Source: an uncultured Eubacteriales bacterium
GTDB taxonomy: Bacteria; Bacillota; Clostridia; Lachnospirales; Lachnospiraceae
Assembly (NCBI GenBank): GCA_949292785.1
Contig: CASFBK010000009.1
Location: 124,001-188,000 of the forward strand
DNA length: 64,000 bases
Direction: 5' to 3'
Below are positions 15,844 to 24,873 of the stretch, one piece after another. Below the pieces are notes generated by a model, which was not told the origin of the DNA, ran no database searches, and saw only the letters and a list, made by a program, of their open reading frames with translations. Numbering within the stretch: the stretch's first letter is position 1; each line of letters opens with the position of its first letter. The position numbers and the translations under genes are program-made.

Positions 15844-16722
15844 CTATTCCTGATTCTTTAATTGTTCTGCCAGATTTTTTCCAAGGCGCTCCGCTTCTGC
15901 CGGATTTCCCTCAATCTGACCTGTTACATAAGATGTACTTCCTTCCGCTGCATAAAGTCCGGTTAATTTTAATATGCCATTATCGACTGCCGCATATGCC
16001 GCAATCGGAGAACTGCATCCGCCATCCAGCGTTCGCACAAAGCTTCGCTCCGCCAGCGCGCACCAGGTACTTTCCTCATCAAAAAAGCCCGACAGATAGG
16101 AGTAATCTTCTCCCTGCCTTCCCTGAACGGCAAGAATCCCCTGTCCGGCTGCCGGAATCATTTCATTGGTAGAAAAATATCTGCTGATACGCTCTTCCAA
16201 TCCCAACCGTTTCAGTCCGGCTGCTGCAAGAATCAGAGCACTGTACTCTCCCCTGTCTAGTTTTTCCAGTCGGGTCAGCACATTTCCGCGGATACTTTTT
16301 ACTTCCATATCAGGGAACAGCTCTTTTAACTGAAGGATTCGCCTTGCGCTGGAACAGCCTAAGGGCAATGCTTTGTCCAGTTCTGTTTTTCCCTTTGGCA
16401 GCACCAGTACATCCCGGGGGTCTTCCCTTTTCGAAAAACCTAATAACGGAAGCTCCTTAGATACTTCCATGGGCATATCCTTTAAGCTGTGTACGGAAAT
16501 ATCACTGCGCCCATCCAAAAGTGCCGCGTCAAGCTCCTTTACAAACAAGCCTTTTCCACCAATTTTGTCTAATGTTTTATTTAAAATTTTATCTCCGGTG
16601 GTCTTCATAGTTACCAGTTCCGGTGTTATGTCCGTGCAGTTTTCCCGGATATCATCTGCTACCATCTCTGCCTGAATGACTGCAAGCTTACTTTCTCTGG
16701 TTCCGATCTTTATAGTTTTCAA
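15844..16722 (-). CDS. hemC: Hydroxymethylbilane synthase (porphobilinogen deaminase)
   Basis: 292 residues. It polymerises four porphobilinogens to hydroxymethylbilane on a dipyrromethane cofactor. Visible motifs are the N-terminal KIGTRESKLAVIQ, HSLKDMP, CSSARR and the cofactor-binding cysteine in LDGGCSSPIAAY. Its ATG overlaps the stop of the upstream precorrin-2 dehydrogenase gene by 4 bp (ATGA). The three genes sirC-hemC-cobA/hemD form a compact operon. Confidence 0.97.
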   Translation of the reverse strand: MKTIKIGTRESKLAVIQAEMVADDIRENCTDITPELVTMKTTGDKILNKTLDKIGGKGLFVKELDAALLDGRSDISVHSLKDMPMEVSKELPLLGFSKREDPRDVLVLPKGKTELDKALPLGCSSARRILQLKELFPDMEVKSIRGNVLTRLEKLDRGEYSALILAAAGLKRLGLEERISRYFSTNEMIPAAGQGILAVQGRQGEDYSYLSGFFDEESTWCALAERSFVRTLDGGCSSPIAAYAAVDNGILKLTGLYAAEGSTSYVTGQIEGNPAEAERLGKNLAEQLKNQE

Positions 16723-17183
16723 AGGTTTTCTTCCTCCAAGATTTTTCTGATTTTGTCTGTTACTTCTGCCGCCTTTTTATGATTCTTCCCATTTGCAGTA
16801 ATTCCTACCGTAATATCTCCCTGCTGTACGATTCCGGGAAAGAAAAAGTCGCACTTTTCTTTGTCGGATGCTACATTTACCAAGATTCCTTTATGGCGGC
16901 ATTCACGAAAAATAATGGTATCAATGTTTTCATCATTGGTCGCCGCAAGTACAAAGTCTGGCTTCTGTAATTCACTTGGCTTATATTTCCGGTATTCCAG
17001 TGTTAGGCTTTGATTTTCCTCTGCAAGCTGTTTTAATTCCTCGGAGATTTCCGGTGCCACTACTCTTATCACTGCTCCACAGGGAAGCAATGCCTTTACC
17101 CGCCGGGTGGCAATGGTTCCGCCGCCAAAAACAAGGATTTCTTTTTCCTTTAGGTTAATAAATAATGGAAAATATGTATTCAT
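16719..17183 (-). CDS. sirC: Precorrin-2 dehydrogenase (SirC/CysG N-terminal domain)
   Basis: About 154 residues: a Rossmann NAD domain with VFGGGTIATRRVKALL, then DFVLAATNDENID, and the CDFFFPGIVQQGDITVGITANGKN helix region. It oxidises precorrin-2 to sirohydrochlorin. The chelatase/dimerisation domain of full CysG is not complete here, so metal insertion may need another protein. The start at 17183 is chosen because AAAAAGGAGCATAC precedes it; the longer frame to 17228 has no site. First gene of the hemC operon. Confidence 0.9.
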   Translation of the reverse strand: MNTYFPLFINLKEKEILVFGGGTIATRRVKALLPCGAVIRVVAPEISEELKQLAEENQSLTLEYRKYKPSELQKPDFVLAATNDENIDTIIFRECRHKGILVNVASDKEKCDFFFPGIVQQGDITVGITANGKNHKKAAEVTDKIRKILEEENL

Positions 17184-17221
17184 GTATGCTCCTTTTTGGT
17201 TATTTATCATTTTGGGTCTAT

Positions 17222-18007
17222 TTACCATTTTTCACTGATTGCTATACTTCCTTTTAGATATAATGCTGCTTCCCCGGAAATTTTCACTTCATTTTTTCCG
17301 GCTTCACAATATAGAACTCCACCTCTTTGGGATAATTGCTTTGCCTGAAACTTTGACTTACCGGTTTTTTCCTGCCACATGGGAATCAGACTGCTGTGGG
17401 AGGAACCCGTAACAGGGTCTTCTAATCTTAGTTCGGGGCAGAAATATCTGGATACAAAATCAGCGTCTGTTCCCGGCGCTGTTATGACAATTCCAAGCCA
17501 GTTGTGTAAGTTCTTCAGTTTGTCATAATCGGGCGTAAATGCTTTTACTTCCTGCTCTGTTTTCATTATAACATATAAATCTCTTTCCGAATGAAGTTCC
17601 AACGGCTCTAAGCCAAGAGCATCCACAATTTTTTCTGTAGTTTCAATCCTCTTGGGCGGACGATTTGGAAAAGTCATTTCATATACCTTTTCCTTTTTTT
17701 CTACCTTCAATACACCGCTCATTGTTTCAAATTCAATCTGCGTTATTTCTGGTTCCACAAAGGTAGTAATTACATAAGCAGTTGCTAAAGTAGCATGTCC
17801 GCAAAGGTCTATTTCAAACCCAGGCGTAAACCATCTAAGTTTATATCTTTCTCCTTTTTTACATACAAAGGCTGTTTCTGACAAATTATTTTCAAAAGCA
17901 ATCTTTTGCATAAGTTCTGCCGGAATTTCATTTTCCAAAACACATACTCCTGCCGGATTGCCACAAAATATTTCACTTGTAAATGCATCTACAACATAAT
18001 AATCCAT
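17222..18007 (-). CDS. PhzF-family isomerase/epimerase
   Basis: 261 residues with the PhzF/YddE fold. The N-terminal VDAFTSEIFCGNPAGVCVLE, the catalytic-type glutamate in NNLSETAFV, IDLCGHATLATAYV and DPVTGSSHSSLIP are all present. Members are diaminopimelate-epimerase-like proteins that isomerise small metabolites; outside phenazine clusters the substrate is usually unknown. It lies 38 bp upstream of the sirC start and downstream of a flavodoxin gene on the same strand. No phenazine genes are in the window. Confidence 0.9.
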   Translation of the reverse strand: MDYYVVDAFTSEIFCGNPAGVCVLENEIPAELMQKIAFENNLSETAFVCKKGERYKLRWFTPGFEIDLCGHATLATAYVITTFVEPEITQIEFETMSGVLKVEKKEKVYEMTFPNRPPKRIETTEKIVDALGLEPLELHSERDLYVIMKTEQEVKAFTPDYDKLKNLHNWLGIVITAPGTDADFVSRYFCPELRLEDPVTGSSHSSLIPMWQEKTGKSKFQAKQLSQRGGVLYCEAGKNEVKISGEAALYLKGSIAISEKW

Positions 18008-18050
18008 ACCGCAGTTTTTCTCCTGAATTTTTCTAAATTTGTTCTATTAT

Positions 18051-18812
18051 CTACAGATATTTTTCAATCCTGCTTTGTTCTATCACACGTTTTCCCAACA
18101 AAGTGATTGCCTGCTTCGTACAGGAATTCACGCAGCGGTAGCACATGGTACATTGACTGTCTGATACTGCAATGCCGTTTTTCATTGCAATATTTTTCAT
18201 CGGACACAGCGTTACGCATTTTCCGCATCCGACACACTTCGCCGCATCTATTTTAAGTTTATCGGTATATCGTTTTGTTTTATGATAAAAATATAATCTC
18301 TGCCCGAATAAACCAGCGAAATGACAGAAAATACCGATTCCCTCCTGCGGCGGATTTCCGTTTTTTAGTGCCTGCGCTGCTCGCTCTATTTTTTGTTCTG
18401 CATTTTTTACCAGCTCTTTGTTTTCCTCCAGAGGGCGTTTTAATACTTTCTCATCTCCGATACTGTCCGGCATTTTTAAATGCAGACCGCCCACAACAGA
18501 CGCGCCGTATTTTTGTAAAAAACGGGCTAATACACCTGCTCCGTCTCCACTAAACATTCCCATGGTTGCAATGACAAAGACACGCTTTCCCTGCCAGATT
18601 TCCTTATGACTGATGATAAAGTCTTGTACCATTTTAGGCAGGTTGCTATATTGTACCGAATAGCCGAAAACAATTTCTTCGTGTTGTTCTATTTCCTGCA
18701 ATACCTGTTCCTCTTCTATGGCAAACGCTTTGGCTTGCGCGTCATATTTTTCCAGAAACTTTTCTACGCAGTATTTTGTATTTCCTGTTCCGCTAAAATA
18801 TATCCCAATCAT
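18051..18812 (-). CDS. EFR1-type flavodoxin/ferredoxin fusion
   Basis: About 253 residues. The N-terminal flavodoxin domain has FMN loop YFSGTGNTKYC and later FVIATMGMFSGDGAG. The C-terminal domain has two 4Fe-4S clusters, CVGCGKCVTLCP and CTMCYRCVNSC. It is a cytosolic electron carrier typical of strict anaerobes. The start at 18812 overlaps the stop of the upstream DinB gene (ATGA), so the two are coupled; a longer frame to 18857 lies inside that gene. Confidence 0.9.
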   Translation of the reverse strand: MIGIYFSGTGNTKYCVEKFLEKYDAQAKAFAIEEEQVLQEIEQHEEIVFGYSVQYSNLPKMVQDFIISHKEIWQGKRVFVIATMGMFSGDGAGVLARFLQKYGASVVGGLHLKMPDSIGDEKVLKRPLEENKELVKNAEQKIERAAQALKNGNPPQEGIGIFCHFAGLFGQRLYFYHKTKRYTDKLKIDAAKCVGCGKCVTLCPMKNIAMKNGIAVSDSQCTMCYRCVNSCTKQAITLLGKRVIEQSRIEKYL

Positions 18813-19507
18813 TTTTCCCGGTATCTCTTCCTTCCGCTTCTTATGTGTTCTTTCCATTTACAACAGTCATTCAGATGCAGCATGACATGGCGCGTTGGAG
18901 GCATAAGCAGAATTCCTGCAACATCTTTTTTCCCCCAGAAATCCAAAAGCCAGATGGAATCCTCGTGTTTTGTCACTCCGCCCTCTTCCAAAATCCGTTC
19001 CAAATCAGACTTGTCCATTTTCCGCTTCATGTCTTCCGCTTTTAAACCGCTTACGATTTCTCGGGTTCTTTTTGCCACTGCATTGCGGTATGCAAGCAAT
19101 TCTTCTATGTTGATATTGGTGCTTAATTCCATAATCTCATCATCAGATAAGGCATTTCCGGTATCTGTAATGGAAACGTTCAATTTTTCTTTCCAATCTG
19201 CATTGAAGACCTGCTCTTTTCTGTCCACCAGAAGATTCATGGTCAGGTCTTCAATCCGGGCGATATGCCAAAGAACCCATGCAATGGTTTCATCTTTGCT
19301 GGTAGGCATAACCGCATATTCCGCTTTGCTTAAATCACGGAGTAAAAGGTCTACTTCGTTTTGCTCTGTGCCTGACACTGACGATAGATTCAGCCGGGCA
19401 TGAAGTTCTAAGAATCGTTTTTTTGCCTGCTGGATTTCATCTTTTTTACGAATGACCTGATTTAATTCTTTGTGCAGTTCACTTAATCCACTGCCAAAAT
19501 ATTTCAT
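18809..19507 (-). CDS. DinB/YfiT-like helical-bundle protein
   Basis: 232 residues, mostly helical. It has WVLWHIARIEDLTMNLLV and a late MPPTRHVMLHLNDC; the spaced histidines fit the metal-binding four-helix bundle of the DinB_2 family. Enzymatic function is not known for most members; some are thiol-dependent transferases. It is translationally coupled to the flavodoxin/ferredoxin gene. The call rests on motif pattern only. Confidence 0.7.
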   Translation of the reverse strand: MKYFGSGLSELHKELNQVIRKKDEIQQAKKRFLELHARLNLSSVSGTEQNEVDLLLRDLSKAEYAVMPTSKDETIAWVLWHIARIEDLTMNLLVDRKEQVFNADWKEKLNVSITDTGNALSDDEIMELSTNINIEELLAYRNAVAKRTREIVSGLKAEDMKRKMDKSDLERILEEGGVTKHEDSIWLLDFWGKKDVAGILLMPPTRHVMLHLNDCCKWKEHIRSGRKRYREK

Positions 19508-19523
19508 TGTTTTACCTCATCAT

Positions 19524-19901
19524 TTATTTTAGTATCTGAAATTCTTTTCTTTTTACAATAGTAACCACTATCACAAACAGGGAATATATCATGTTTCCAA
19601 TATACGGCTGCTGATTCCATTGTTCCACCTGACTTGCACTGATACAGAAAAATACGATGGAAAACATCAGAATAAACCAGAATGCAGCTTTTCTTCTCCT
19701 GGTATACAGAATTCCCATTGGAATAAAAATCAGAGCCACCAGACTTTTTACCAGCGCATCCGGAATATTCGGCAGGTCAAATACCATATTTAATGAACTT
19801 CCGCCGAAAATAAGCGACAGCAACACTACCACTCCGCCAAAAACATAAAATCCACCAATAAATGTAACTACTTTTGATTCCGCTGTTATTTCTTTTTCCA
19901 T
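19524..19901 (-). CDS. Small membrane protein, four predicted helices, unknown function
   Basis: 125 residues. Hydrophobic segments lie at about 11-30, 44-62, 70-88 and 97-113, with a basic turn TRRRKAA between helices 2 and 3. I do not recognise the family. It is 16 bp upstream of the DinB gene on the same strand and probably in the same transcript. The start is preceded by AAAGGCGGAG. Confidence 0.6.
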   Translation of the reverse strand: MEKEITAESKVVTFIGGFYVFGGVVVLLSLIFGGSSLNMVFDLPNIPDALVKSLVALIFIPMGILYTRRRKAAFWFILMFSIVFFCISASQVEQWNQQPYIGNMIYSLFVIVVTIVKRKEFQILK

Positions 19902-19970
19902 TCTATACTCCGCCTTTTTGAATTATTTTTATGTATAATACATTATATGTATGTTTGAGGCAGTCATTTG

Positions 19971-20510
19971 TCATTTCTGGTTATGATTCCATACTTTTTT
20001 ACTAAAATACAAAACCAAATCATCATCATTACAATAATCTTTATGAGGTTCTGCTACTTCTTCGCCATACCATACACCCGTACCGTCTGGAATATATCCC
20101 CGTTTGCAATACATTCTCTGTGCACTTCCATAGCCGCTATGCAATCCGACTCCGAGATAAACGGTATCTGCATATTGACCAGCAATCTTTTCTGCTACAT
20201 CCATAAGCTTAGAACCAATTCCATGACAACGATATTTTTCCAGCACGCCAAAATCCACAATTTCACAGTAGCCGGAATTTGCAAATGCACCCCAGACAGA
20301 GTTGGGATAAACATTGATATATCCTGCCACATTTCCCTTATATTCTGCAACTAAACTAATGGCCTTTCCGCTGGCATTATCCGCTATTCTCATATGATAC
20401 TTTTCTTCTGTCTGGTTCCAGCCCTGTGCAATTTCTTCCTCACATATGGTCCTGGCGTCTGACTCAAGGATTGTTCTAATCAAAATGTCATTATCACTGT
20501 AATATATCAT
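19971..20510 (-). CDS. GNAT-family N-acetyltransferase
   Basis: 179 residues with the GNAT core: AEYKGNVAGYINVYP (beta 4), VLEKYRCHGIGSKLMDVAEKIA (acetyl-CoA binding RxxGxG/A) and VGLHSGYGSAQRMYCKRGYIPDG. The substrate is unknown. It is a stand-alone gene in an accessory, AT-richer stretch that also carries the beta-lactamase and a second GNAT. Confidence 0.88.
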   Translation of the reverse strand: MIYYSDNDILIRTILESDARTICEEEIAQGWNQTEEKYHMRIADNASGKAISLVAEYKGNVAGYINVYPNSVWGAFANSGYCEIVDFGVLEKYRCHGIGSKLMDVAEKIAGQYADTVYLGVGLHSGYGSAQRMYCKRGYIPDGTGVWYGEEVAEPHKDYCNDDDLVLYFSKKVWNHNQK

Positions 20511-20582
20511 TTTTCTCGCCCTTTTTTCTATTTTTATTTCTTACACGTGTTTTATATGTAACGCCTGATTATTCTTTTATTT

Positions 20583-21569
20583 TCAATTCAAATAATCAGA
20601 AACTATTTTTATAGCAATTTCCTTTGCCTTAGTGCTGGACACATCTTTATTATCCGTTTCACCTAAATATACACAAAAGTAAATTCTTTTCCCAGAAGTA
20701 TCTGCAAAACCTGTAAACCATGAGTCAACGACAATACCATAACTCTTACCCATTCCTGTTTTTCCGTAAATTAAAATATTTGACTCATTTTGCTCTGACA
20801 ACAGCATAACCTGTTTTAATTGGTTTCGTGTTTCTTCTAAATAATTTGTATTATCACCAAAAATGCGTTCAAGAACTTCTACCTGTTCCTTTGGTGAAAT
20901 TAACAAGGATGATTCAATCCAAAAACCCGTTAAAGCTGGATTTCTATTATTTGTATTTAATTTCCCACCCCAGTCAGAAATGTCACAATTACCATATTGA
21001 AGCTTGTTTAATTCATCTTGCATCATATCTTTCCCAATTTCATCAATAACCTCTCGAAAATACCAGACACAAGAGACATGAAACGCCTCAGAAAAATCAA
21101 TGTCCTTATTCCAGTCTTCGTTCCAGAATACTTCTCCACTCCATATATGGGTAGAATCATTAGGGTCAATTACTCCATTTTCCAAAGCAATTAAAGAAGA
21201 AATTATTTTAAAGGTAGAGCATGGCGAACGCCGAGTGAGTGCTAATTCCTGATTATATATCTGATAGCAATTCTCAACCGGGTCGTAGATAACAGCAGCA
21301 CCATTTATTTCTTCAAAATAATTTGACCAATCCACTTCTGTTATCATTGGCTCAACAACTTCTTCCTGAATTTCGTCTGTTGTTTCTTCTGTTTGCGTCA
21401 TTTTTTCTGTTGATGATTTTTCCGTTAGGTTCATTTCTTCTGATACCTGCATTTCCAATGACTGATTATCGGTCAAACTATCGTTTTCTCTTGTACAACC
21501 TGCCAAAACTAACATTGAAAATATGAAAACACAATTACAGATTTTACATAATATATCTATTTTTCTCAT
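20583..21569 (-). CDS. Lipoprotein class D beta-lactamase / penicillin-binding transpeptidase-like protein
   Basis: 328 residues. The lipoprotein signal peptide ends in LAGC (Cys25), followed by a Thr/Glu-rich tether (about 28-72). The catalytic domain carries all class D motifs in order: STFK (118-121), SCV (166-168), YGN (192-194) and KTG (270-272), plus WFTGFAD. Length and lipobox fit chromosomal clostridial class D enzymes (CDD-like), which hydrolyse penicillins; no blaR/blaI pair is next to it. It could alternatively be a sensor-like paralogue. The start is supported by GAGGTGATTT. Confidence 0.82.
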   Translation of the reverse strand: MRKIDILCKICNCVFIFSMLVLAGCTRENDSLTDNQSLEMQVSEEMNLTEKSSTEKMTQTEETTDEIQEEVVEPMITEVDWSNYFEEINGAAVIYDPVENCYQIYNQELALTRRSPCSTFKIISSLIALENGVIDPNDSTHIWSGEVFWNEDWNKDIDFSEAFHVSCVWYFREVIDEIGKDMMQDELNKLQYGNCDISDWGGKLNTNNRNPALTGFWIESSLLISPKEQVEVLERIFGDNTNYLEETRNQLKQVMLLSEQNESNILIYGKTGMGKSYGIVVDSWFTGFADTSGKRIYFCVYLGETDNKDVSSTKAKEIAIKIVSDYLN

Positions 21570-21690
21570 AAATCACCTCTTCACGAATTGTATATTTCAT
21601 TTTTTCTCTCATCTTTACACCATTCTACAACGTTGTCTGTATCTAAAGAAAGATATGATTTTTATATCCGCTCGGCTTTCATGGCATAAA

Positions 21691-22014
21691 CTATAACAAT
21701 TCTCTCAATTTATCCAAAAATGCCTCTTCGCCAAATGTATTTACCTTCCAGAACACTGCCTGACTTCCGCCCGAGGTAATGGCAGACATTTTAATGGTTT
21801 CTCCACTTTGAAACAGCGTTACAGACAGACTTACACGATTACTTCCGCTCCAGCTATAACGTTCAAATACACGGACACTGCAACGGGCATCTCCATCATA
21901 AAAGTCACTTGCATCTTCTAATGACGCAGACACACTTCCATTCACTATTCCGTTTTCAATCCTTTTTAATATCTCGTCAAAATCTCCTGAAATGGTTGTC
22001 TCTAATTTTGCCAT
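21691..22014 (-). CDS. Small conserved protein, DUF6054-like
   Basis: 107 residues. The pattern is an amphipathic alpha/beta protein: TTISGDFDEILKRIENG, CSVRVFERYSWSGSNRVSLSVTLFQ, and a Gly/Ser turn before VFWKVNTFGEEAFL. It resembles the DUF6054 family as I recall it; no function is known. It lies 3 bp after the stop of the upstream GNAT gene, so it is co-transcribed with it. Confidence 0.6.
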   Translation of the reverse strand: MAKLETTISGDFDEILKRIENGIVNGSVSASLEDASDFYDGDARCSVRVFERYSWSGSNRVSLSVTLFQSGETIKMSAITSGGSQAVFWKVNTFGEEAFLDKLRELL

Positions 22015-22017
22015 AAC

Positions 22018-22527
22018 TCATACCTCCACGATTTTTCTTTTATAAAGACAGATATATTCCGTTGTCCCCGCCTCTAACATTTTCGTTCCTTCAAAATAGA
22101 ATCCTTGTTTCTCATAAAATTCTCTTGCTGATTGATTTTTCTCAAGTACCCATAAAAATACACTGGTAACTCCCTGATTTTTTGCATGGTCTATAAAATG
22201 ATTTAAAAGATCTTTTCCAACGCCCTGCCCCTGAAAAAAAGTATCTACATACAATTCCCGTAATTCCCATTCATGATTAAAAACAGAACGGTCCCAGCTC
22301 ATCATCCCCTTTACAATCCCATCATCAAAAACATATACATCATTTAATCGCTCTGCATTATCACGATACTCTAATGCTATATCTAACACCTGCATTTCCC
22401 GGAAGGATACCGCATCGTTCTGAAATATAGGTCTATATGTAACTCTTTTTGTAAAAATCAGTATTTCACTTAATCTGGAAGCATCGCTTTTCTGCGCTCT
22501 TCTAATCATACTTAACTCCTGTTTCAT
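22018..22527 (-). CDS. GNAT-family N-acetyltransferase
   Basis: 169 residues with the GNAT fold. GIVKGMMSWDR and LRELYVDTFFQGQGVGKDLLNHFIDHA carry the acetyl-CoA pyrophosphate loop (QGxGxG), followed by LWVLEKNQSAREFYEKQGF. The substrate is unknown. It lies 31 bp downstream of crcB and directly before the DUF6054-like gene. Confidence 0.88.
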   Translation of the reverse strand: MKQELSMIRRAQKSDASRLSEILIFTKRVTYRPIFQNDAVSFREMQVLDIALEYRDNAERLNDVYVFDDGIVKGMMSWDRSVFNHEWELRELYVDTFFQGQGVGKDLLNHFIDHAKNQGVTSVFLWVLEKNQSAREFYEKQGFYFEGTKMLEAGTTEYICLYKRKIVEV

Positions 22528-22558
22528 CCTTTTTCTCCCGCTCCATATTTATATTCTC

Positions 22559-22924
22559 TTACCGAATCATCATCTGTGCCCCAAAAACCGCAAGCACTCC
22601 CAATACAACACTCGCCAGAACATAACACACTGCAACTCCCATATTTCCTTTCTGAATTAAGTCTGATGTCTCATAGGCAAAGGTAGAAAAAGTAGTAAAT
22701 CCACCACAAACACCTACTTTCAGCATTAAAACAATCTGCGGATTCATGGACTTATTTTTTGCCGCCAACGCAGTTATCATACTGATTACAAATGCGCCAA
22801 CTACATTAATAATAAGCGTTTTGATTGGAAAGCCGCTATCTGTTTTTATGGGCACAAGCCCGATTAAATACCGTAAGACTGTTCCGATAAAGCCCCCGAT
22901 TCCCACTAAAATACATTCCAGCAC
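22559..22924 (-). CDS. crcB: Fluoride ion channel FluC/CrcB
   Basis: About 121 residues with four helices, exporting fluoride as a dual-topology homodimer. Motifs GGFIGTVLRYLIG, INVVGAFVISM (conserved Asn) and GVCGGFTTFSTFAYET, with its Phe box, are intact. The GTG at 22924 is preferred over ATG 22930 because the AGGAGG site then has a 7-base spacing. Only one copy is present. It follows hemA by about 90 bp on the same strand. No fluoride riboswitch consensus is visible upstream. Confidence 0.92.
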   Translation of the reverse strand: MLECILVGIGGFIGTVLRYLIGLVPIKTDSGFPIKTLIINVVGAFVISMITALAAKNKSMNPQIVLMLKVGVCGGFTTFSTFAYETSDLIQKGNMGVAVCYVLASVVLGVLAVFGAQMMIR

Positions 22925-23015
22925 AGCCATTCCTCCTGCTTTTTTTAATCTCTTTCATATATCTTATCTAAAATTTCTTCATGATTCTTTCATACGCTTA
23001 TTCCCAAATTCCTCA

Positions 23016-24248
23016 TTACTCTTCTCCATATACCTGCTCTAACACTTCCACACACTGCCGCAAAGTGTCCGTATCCACTTGGTCCCGCAGAGCAAATAAT
23101 AGCTTATCCACTACTTTCGCGGTAGTCCGTGCCATCTGTCCACGCAGATTTTCTTTCTCTTCCTCTGCTAAGGGAATATGTTTCAATTCCTTTTCCATAC
23201 GCCAGCTGAATTCCTGTCCGCAAGCCCCTCCAATCTGTTGGATTCTTGGCACTAAGTCTCTGCTTTCCTGCCAATCGTAAAATCCCTGCATATGTTGATT
23301 CAGAATATCTTCCGCCTGCTTCATCTGCTGTTTCATCTGCTCTGACTGATGTTCTAAATGAAAAGAATCAATGTCATATAAGCGGATATGTGCCAAATCT
23401 TCAATGGTTTCATCAATATCTCTTGGCACTGCCAGGTCAACATATATCTGTGTCTTTTGTATATTACAGGTTTCCAGCAGTTCCCTGGTAATCGTCAGAT
23501 TCGGGCTTGCCGTTGCAGAAAAAACAAAGTCACATTCCGGTATATAACTATAACGTTCTCCATAATTCATCCGCTTTGCTCCCTGTGGAATATTAACTAC
23601 ACCGCTTCGATACTGACGAATGGTTACGGTCACATCCACACCTTCCTCCATCAACGCCTGCGCCGTAATTTTTCCCATCTCACCATTTCCAATGACTAAT
23701 GCCTTTTTTCCTGCAAAAGGCACTTGTAATTCTTTCAGAAAATGTATCGCCTGATGAGCAGCAGAGAAATTAGCTTTATCCATAGACACTTCGGTCTTGA
23801 CCTGTTTTCCCGCAGTCACTGCCATCCGAAACAGCACTTCCAGCACATGGTCCATACACTCCTGTTCTCTGGCAAAAGCTGCCGCTTCCTTTACCTGTGT
23901 CAATATCTGGTCTTCTCCTACAATCTGAGATTTCATCCCCGCACTTAGCAGGAACAAGTGACGAATCGCCTCTTCTCCTTCTCTGACCTTGAGGAATTTT
24001 TTATACTGCTCCCCATCCAGTTCCTTCAGACAGCAAATATAGGACCGCAAATCCAGCGTTGCACCATCCGAAAGACTTACCCACAACTCCATCCGGTTAC
24101 AGGTAGAAAGTATGACACATCCCTTTATCTCTTTTTCCTGCTTCATTTTCTCCATGGCAAGTGTCATTGCACTTTTGGTAAAGGCAAAACACTGCCTTAC
24201 ATTAATCTGCGCCATGGTAAAATCAATCCCTGCCATCTTAACGTTCAT
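23016..24248 (-). CDS. hemA: Glutamyl-tRNA reductase
   Basis: 410 residues. It reduces glutamyl-tRNA to glutamate-1-semialdehyde with NADPH, the entry of the C5 tetrapyrrole pathway. The active-site cysteine lies in LSTCNRMELW; the substrate domain has VGEDQILTQVKEA; the NADPH fold has VIGNGEMGKITAQAL. A C-terminal dimerisation helix follows. The start lies inside the last codons of cbiC (11-bp overlap), so it is part of the cobalamin operon and not of the hemB-hemL pair. Confidence 0.95.
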   Translation of the reverse strand: MNVKMAGIDFTMAQINVRQCFAFTKSAMTLAMEKMKQEKEIKGCVILSTCNRMELWVSLSDGATLDLRSYICCLKELDGEQYKKFLKVREGEEAIRHLFLLSAGMKSQIVGEDQILTQVKEAAAFAREQECMDHVLEVLFRMAVTAGKQVKTEVSMDKANFSAAHQAIHFLKELQVPFAGKKALVIGNGEMGKITAQALMEEGVDVTVTIRQYRSGVVNIPQGAKRMNYGERYSYIPECDFVFSATASPNLTITRELLETCNIQKTQIYVDLAVPRDIDETIEDLAHIRLYDIDSFHLEHQSEQMKQQMKQAEDILNQHMQGFYDWQESRDLVPRIQQIGGACGQEFSWRMEKELKHIPLAEEEKENLRGQMARTTAKVVDKLLFALRDQVDTDTLRQCVEVLEQVYGEE

Positions 24249-24873
24249 ATATCATATATAATAAGGCATTCACAATGGCGGCTGCCACGTTACTGCCTCC
24301 CTTTCTTCCCTTTGCAATGATATACGGAATATCTAATTCCATAATCATTTCTTTTGACTGTACTACATTGACAAATCCCACCGGAGTTCCAATAATTAAT
24401 TCTGGATTTAATTTTTTCTCCTGCACCAGCTCGTAGATTCTTACCAGAGCAGTGGGAGCATTTCCAATCACAAATATCACAGGCTTGTCCAAAGCTGCTG
24501 CCTTGTCGATACAGGAGGCGGAACGTGTTGTTCCGTTTTCCTTCGCCAGCTTTGACACGTCTTCATCTGCAATAAAATTATAAATTTCAACTCCCAGCTT
24601 TGCCAACGCCTTTTTGTTAATTCCTGCCCTCGCCATCTGGGTATCTGTCACAATACAGGCTCCGTTCTGCAGCGCTGATAACGCTTTTTCCCGTACTCCT
24701 TCGGAAAACAGCAGATTATCCGCATAGTCAAAATCTGCTGTAGTGTGAATCACACGCTTGATGATGGGTGCATACGCTTCATCCAATTTTCTATCTCCCA
24801 GTTCTTCCGTGATAATCTCAAAGCTGCGCTTTTCAATCTCTTTGGGAAGCACCTGTTCTAATTCTGTCTTCAT
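24238..24873 (-). CDS. cbiC: Cobalt-precorrin-8 methylmutase
   Basis: 211 residues. It moves the C11 methyl group to C12 to give cobyrinic acid. The catalytic histidine is in KRVIHTTADFDYAD, and NGACIVTDTQMARAGI and GTPVGFVNVVQSKE are typical. The ATG overlaps the cobO stop (ATGA). It belongs to the operon acetyltransferase-cbiP-Dabb-cobO-cbiC-hemA. Length and motifs are normal. Confidence 0.96.
   Translation of the reverse strand: MKTELEQVLPKEIEKRSFEIITEELGDRKLDEAYAPIIKRVIHTTADFDYADNLLFSEGVREKALSALQNGACIVTDTQMARAGINKKALAKLGVEIYNFIADEDVSKLAKENGTTRSASCIDKAAALDKPVIFVIGNAPTALVRIYELVQEKKLNPELIIGTPVGFVNVVQSKEMIMELDIPYIIAKGRKGGSNVAAAIVNALLYMIYER

Noticed and set aside
22925-23015. Fluoride riboswitch upstream of crcB
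   Set aside because: The conserved GG-N-GATGG...CTGATGG elements are not present; crcB appears to depend on read-through from hemA.
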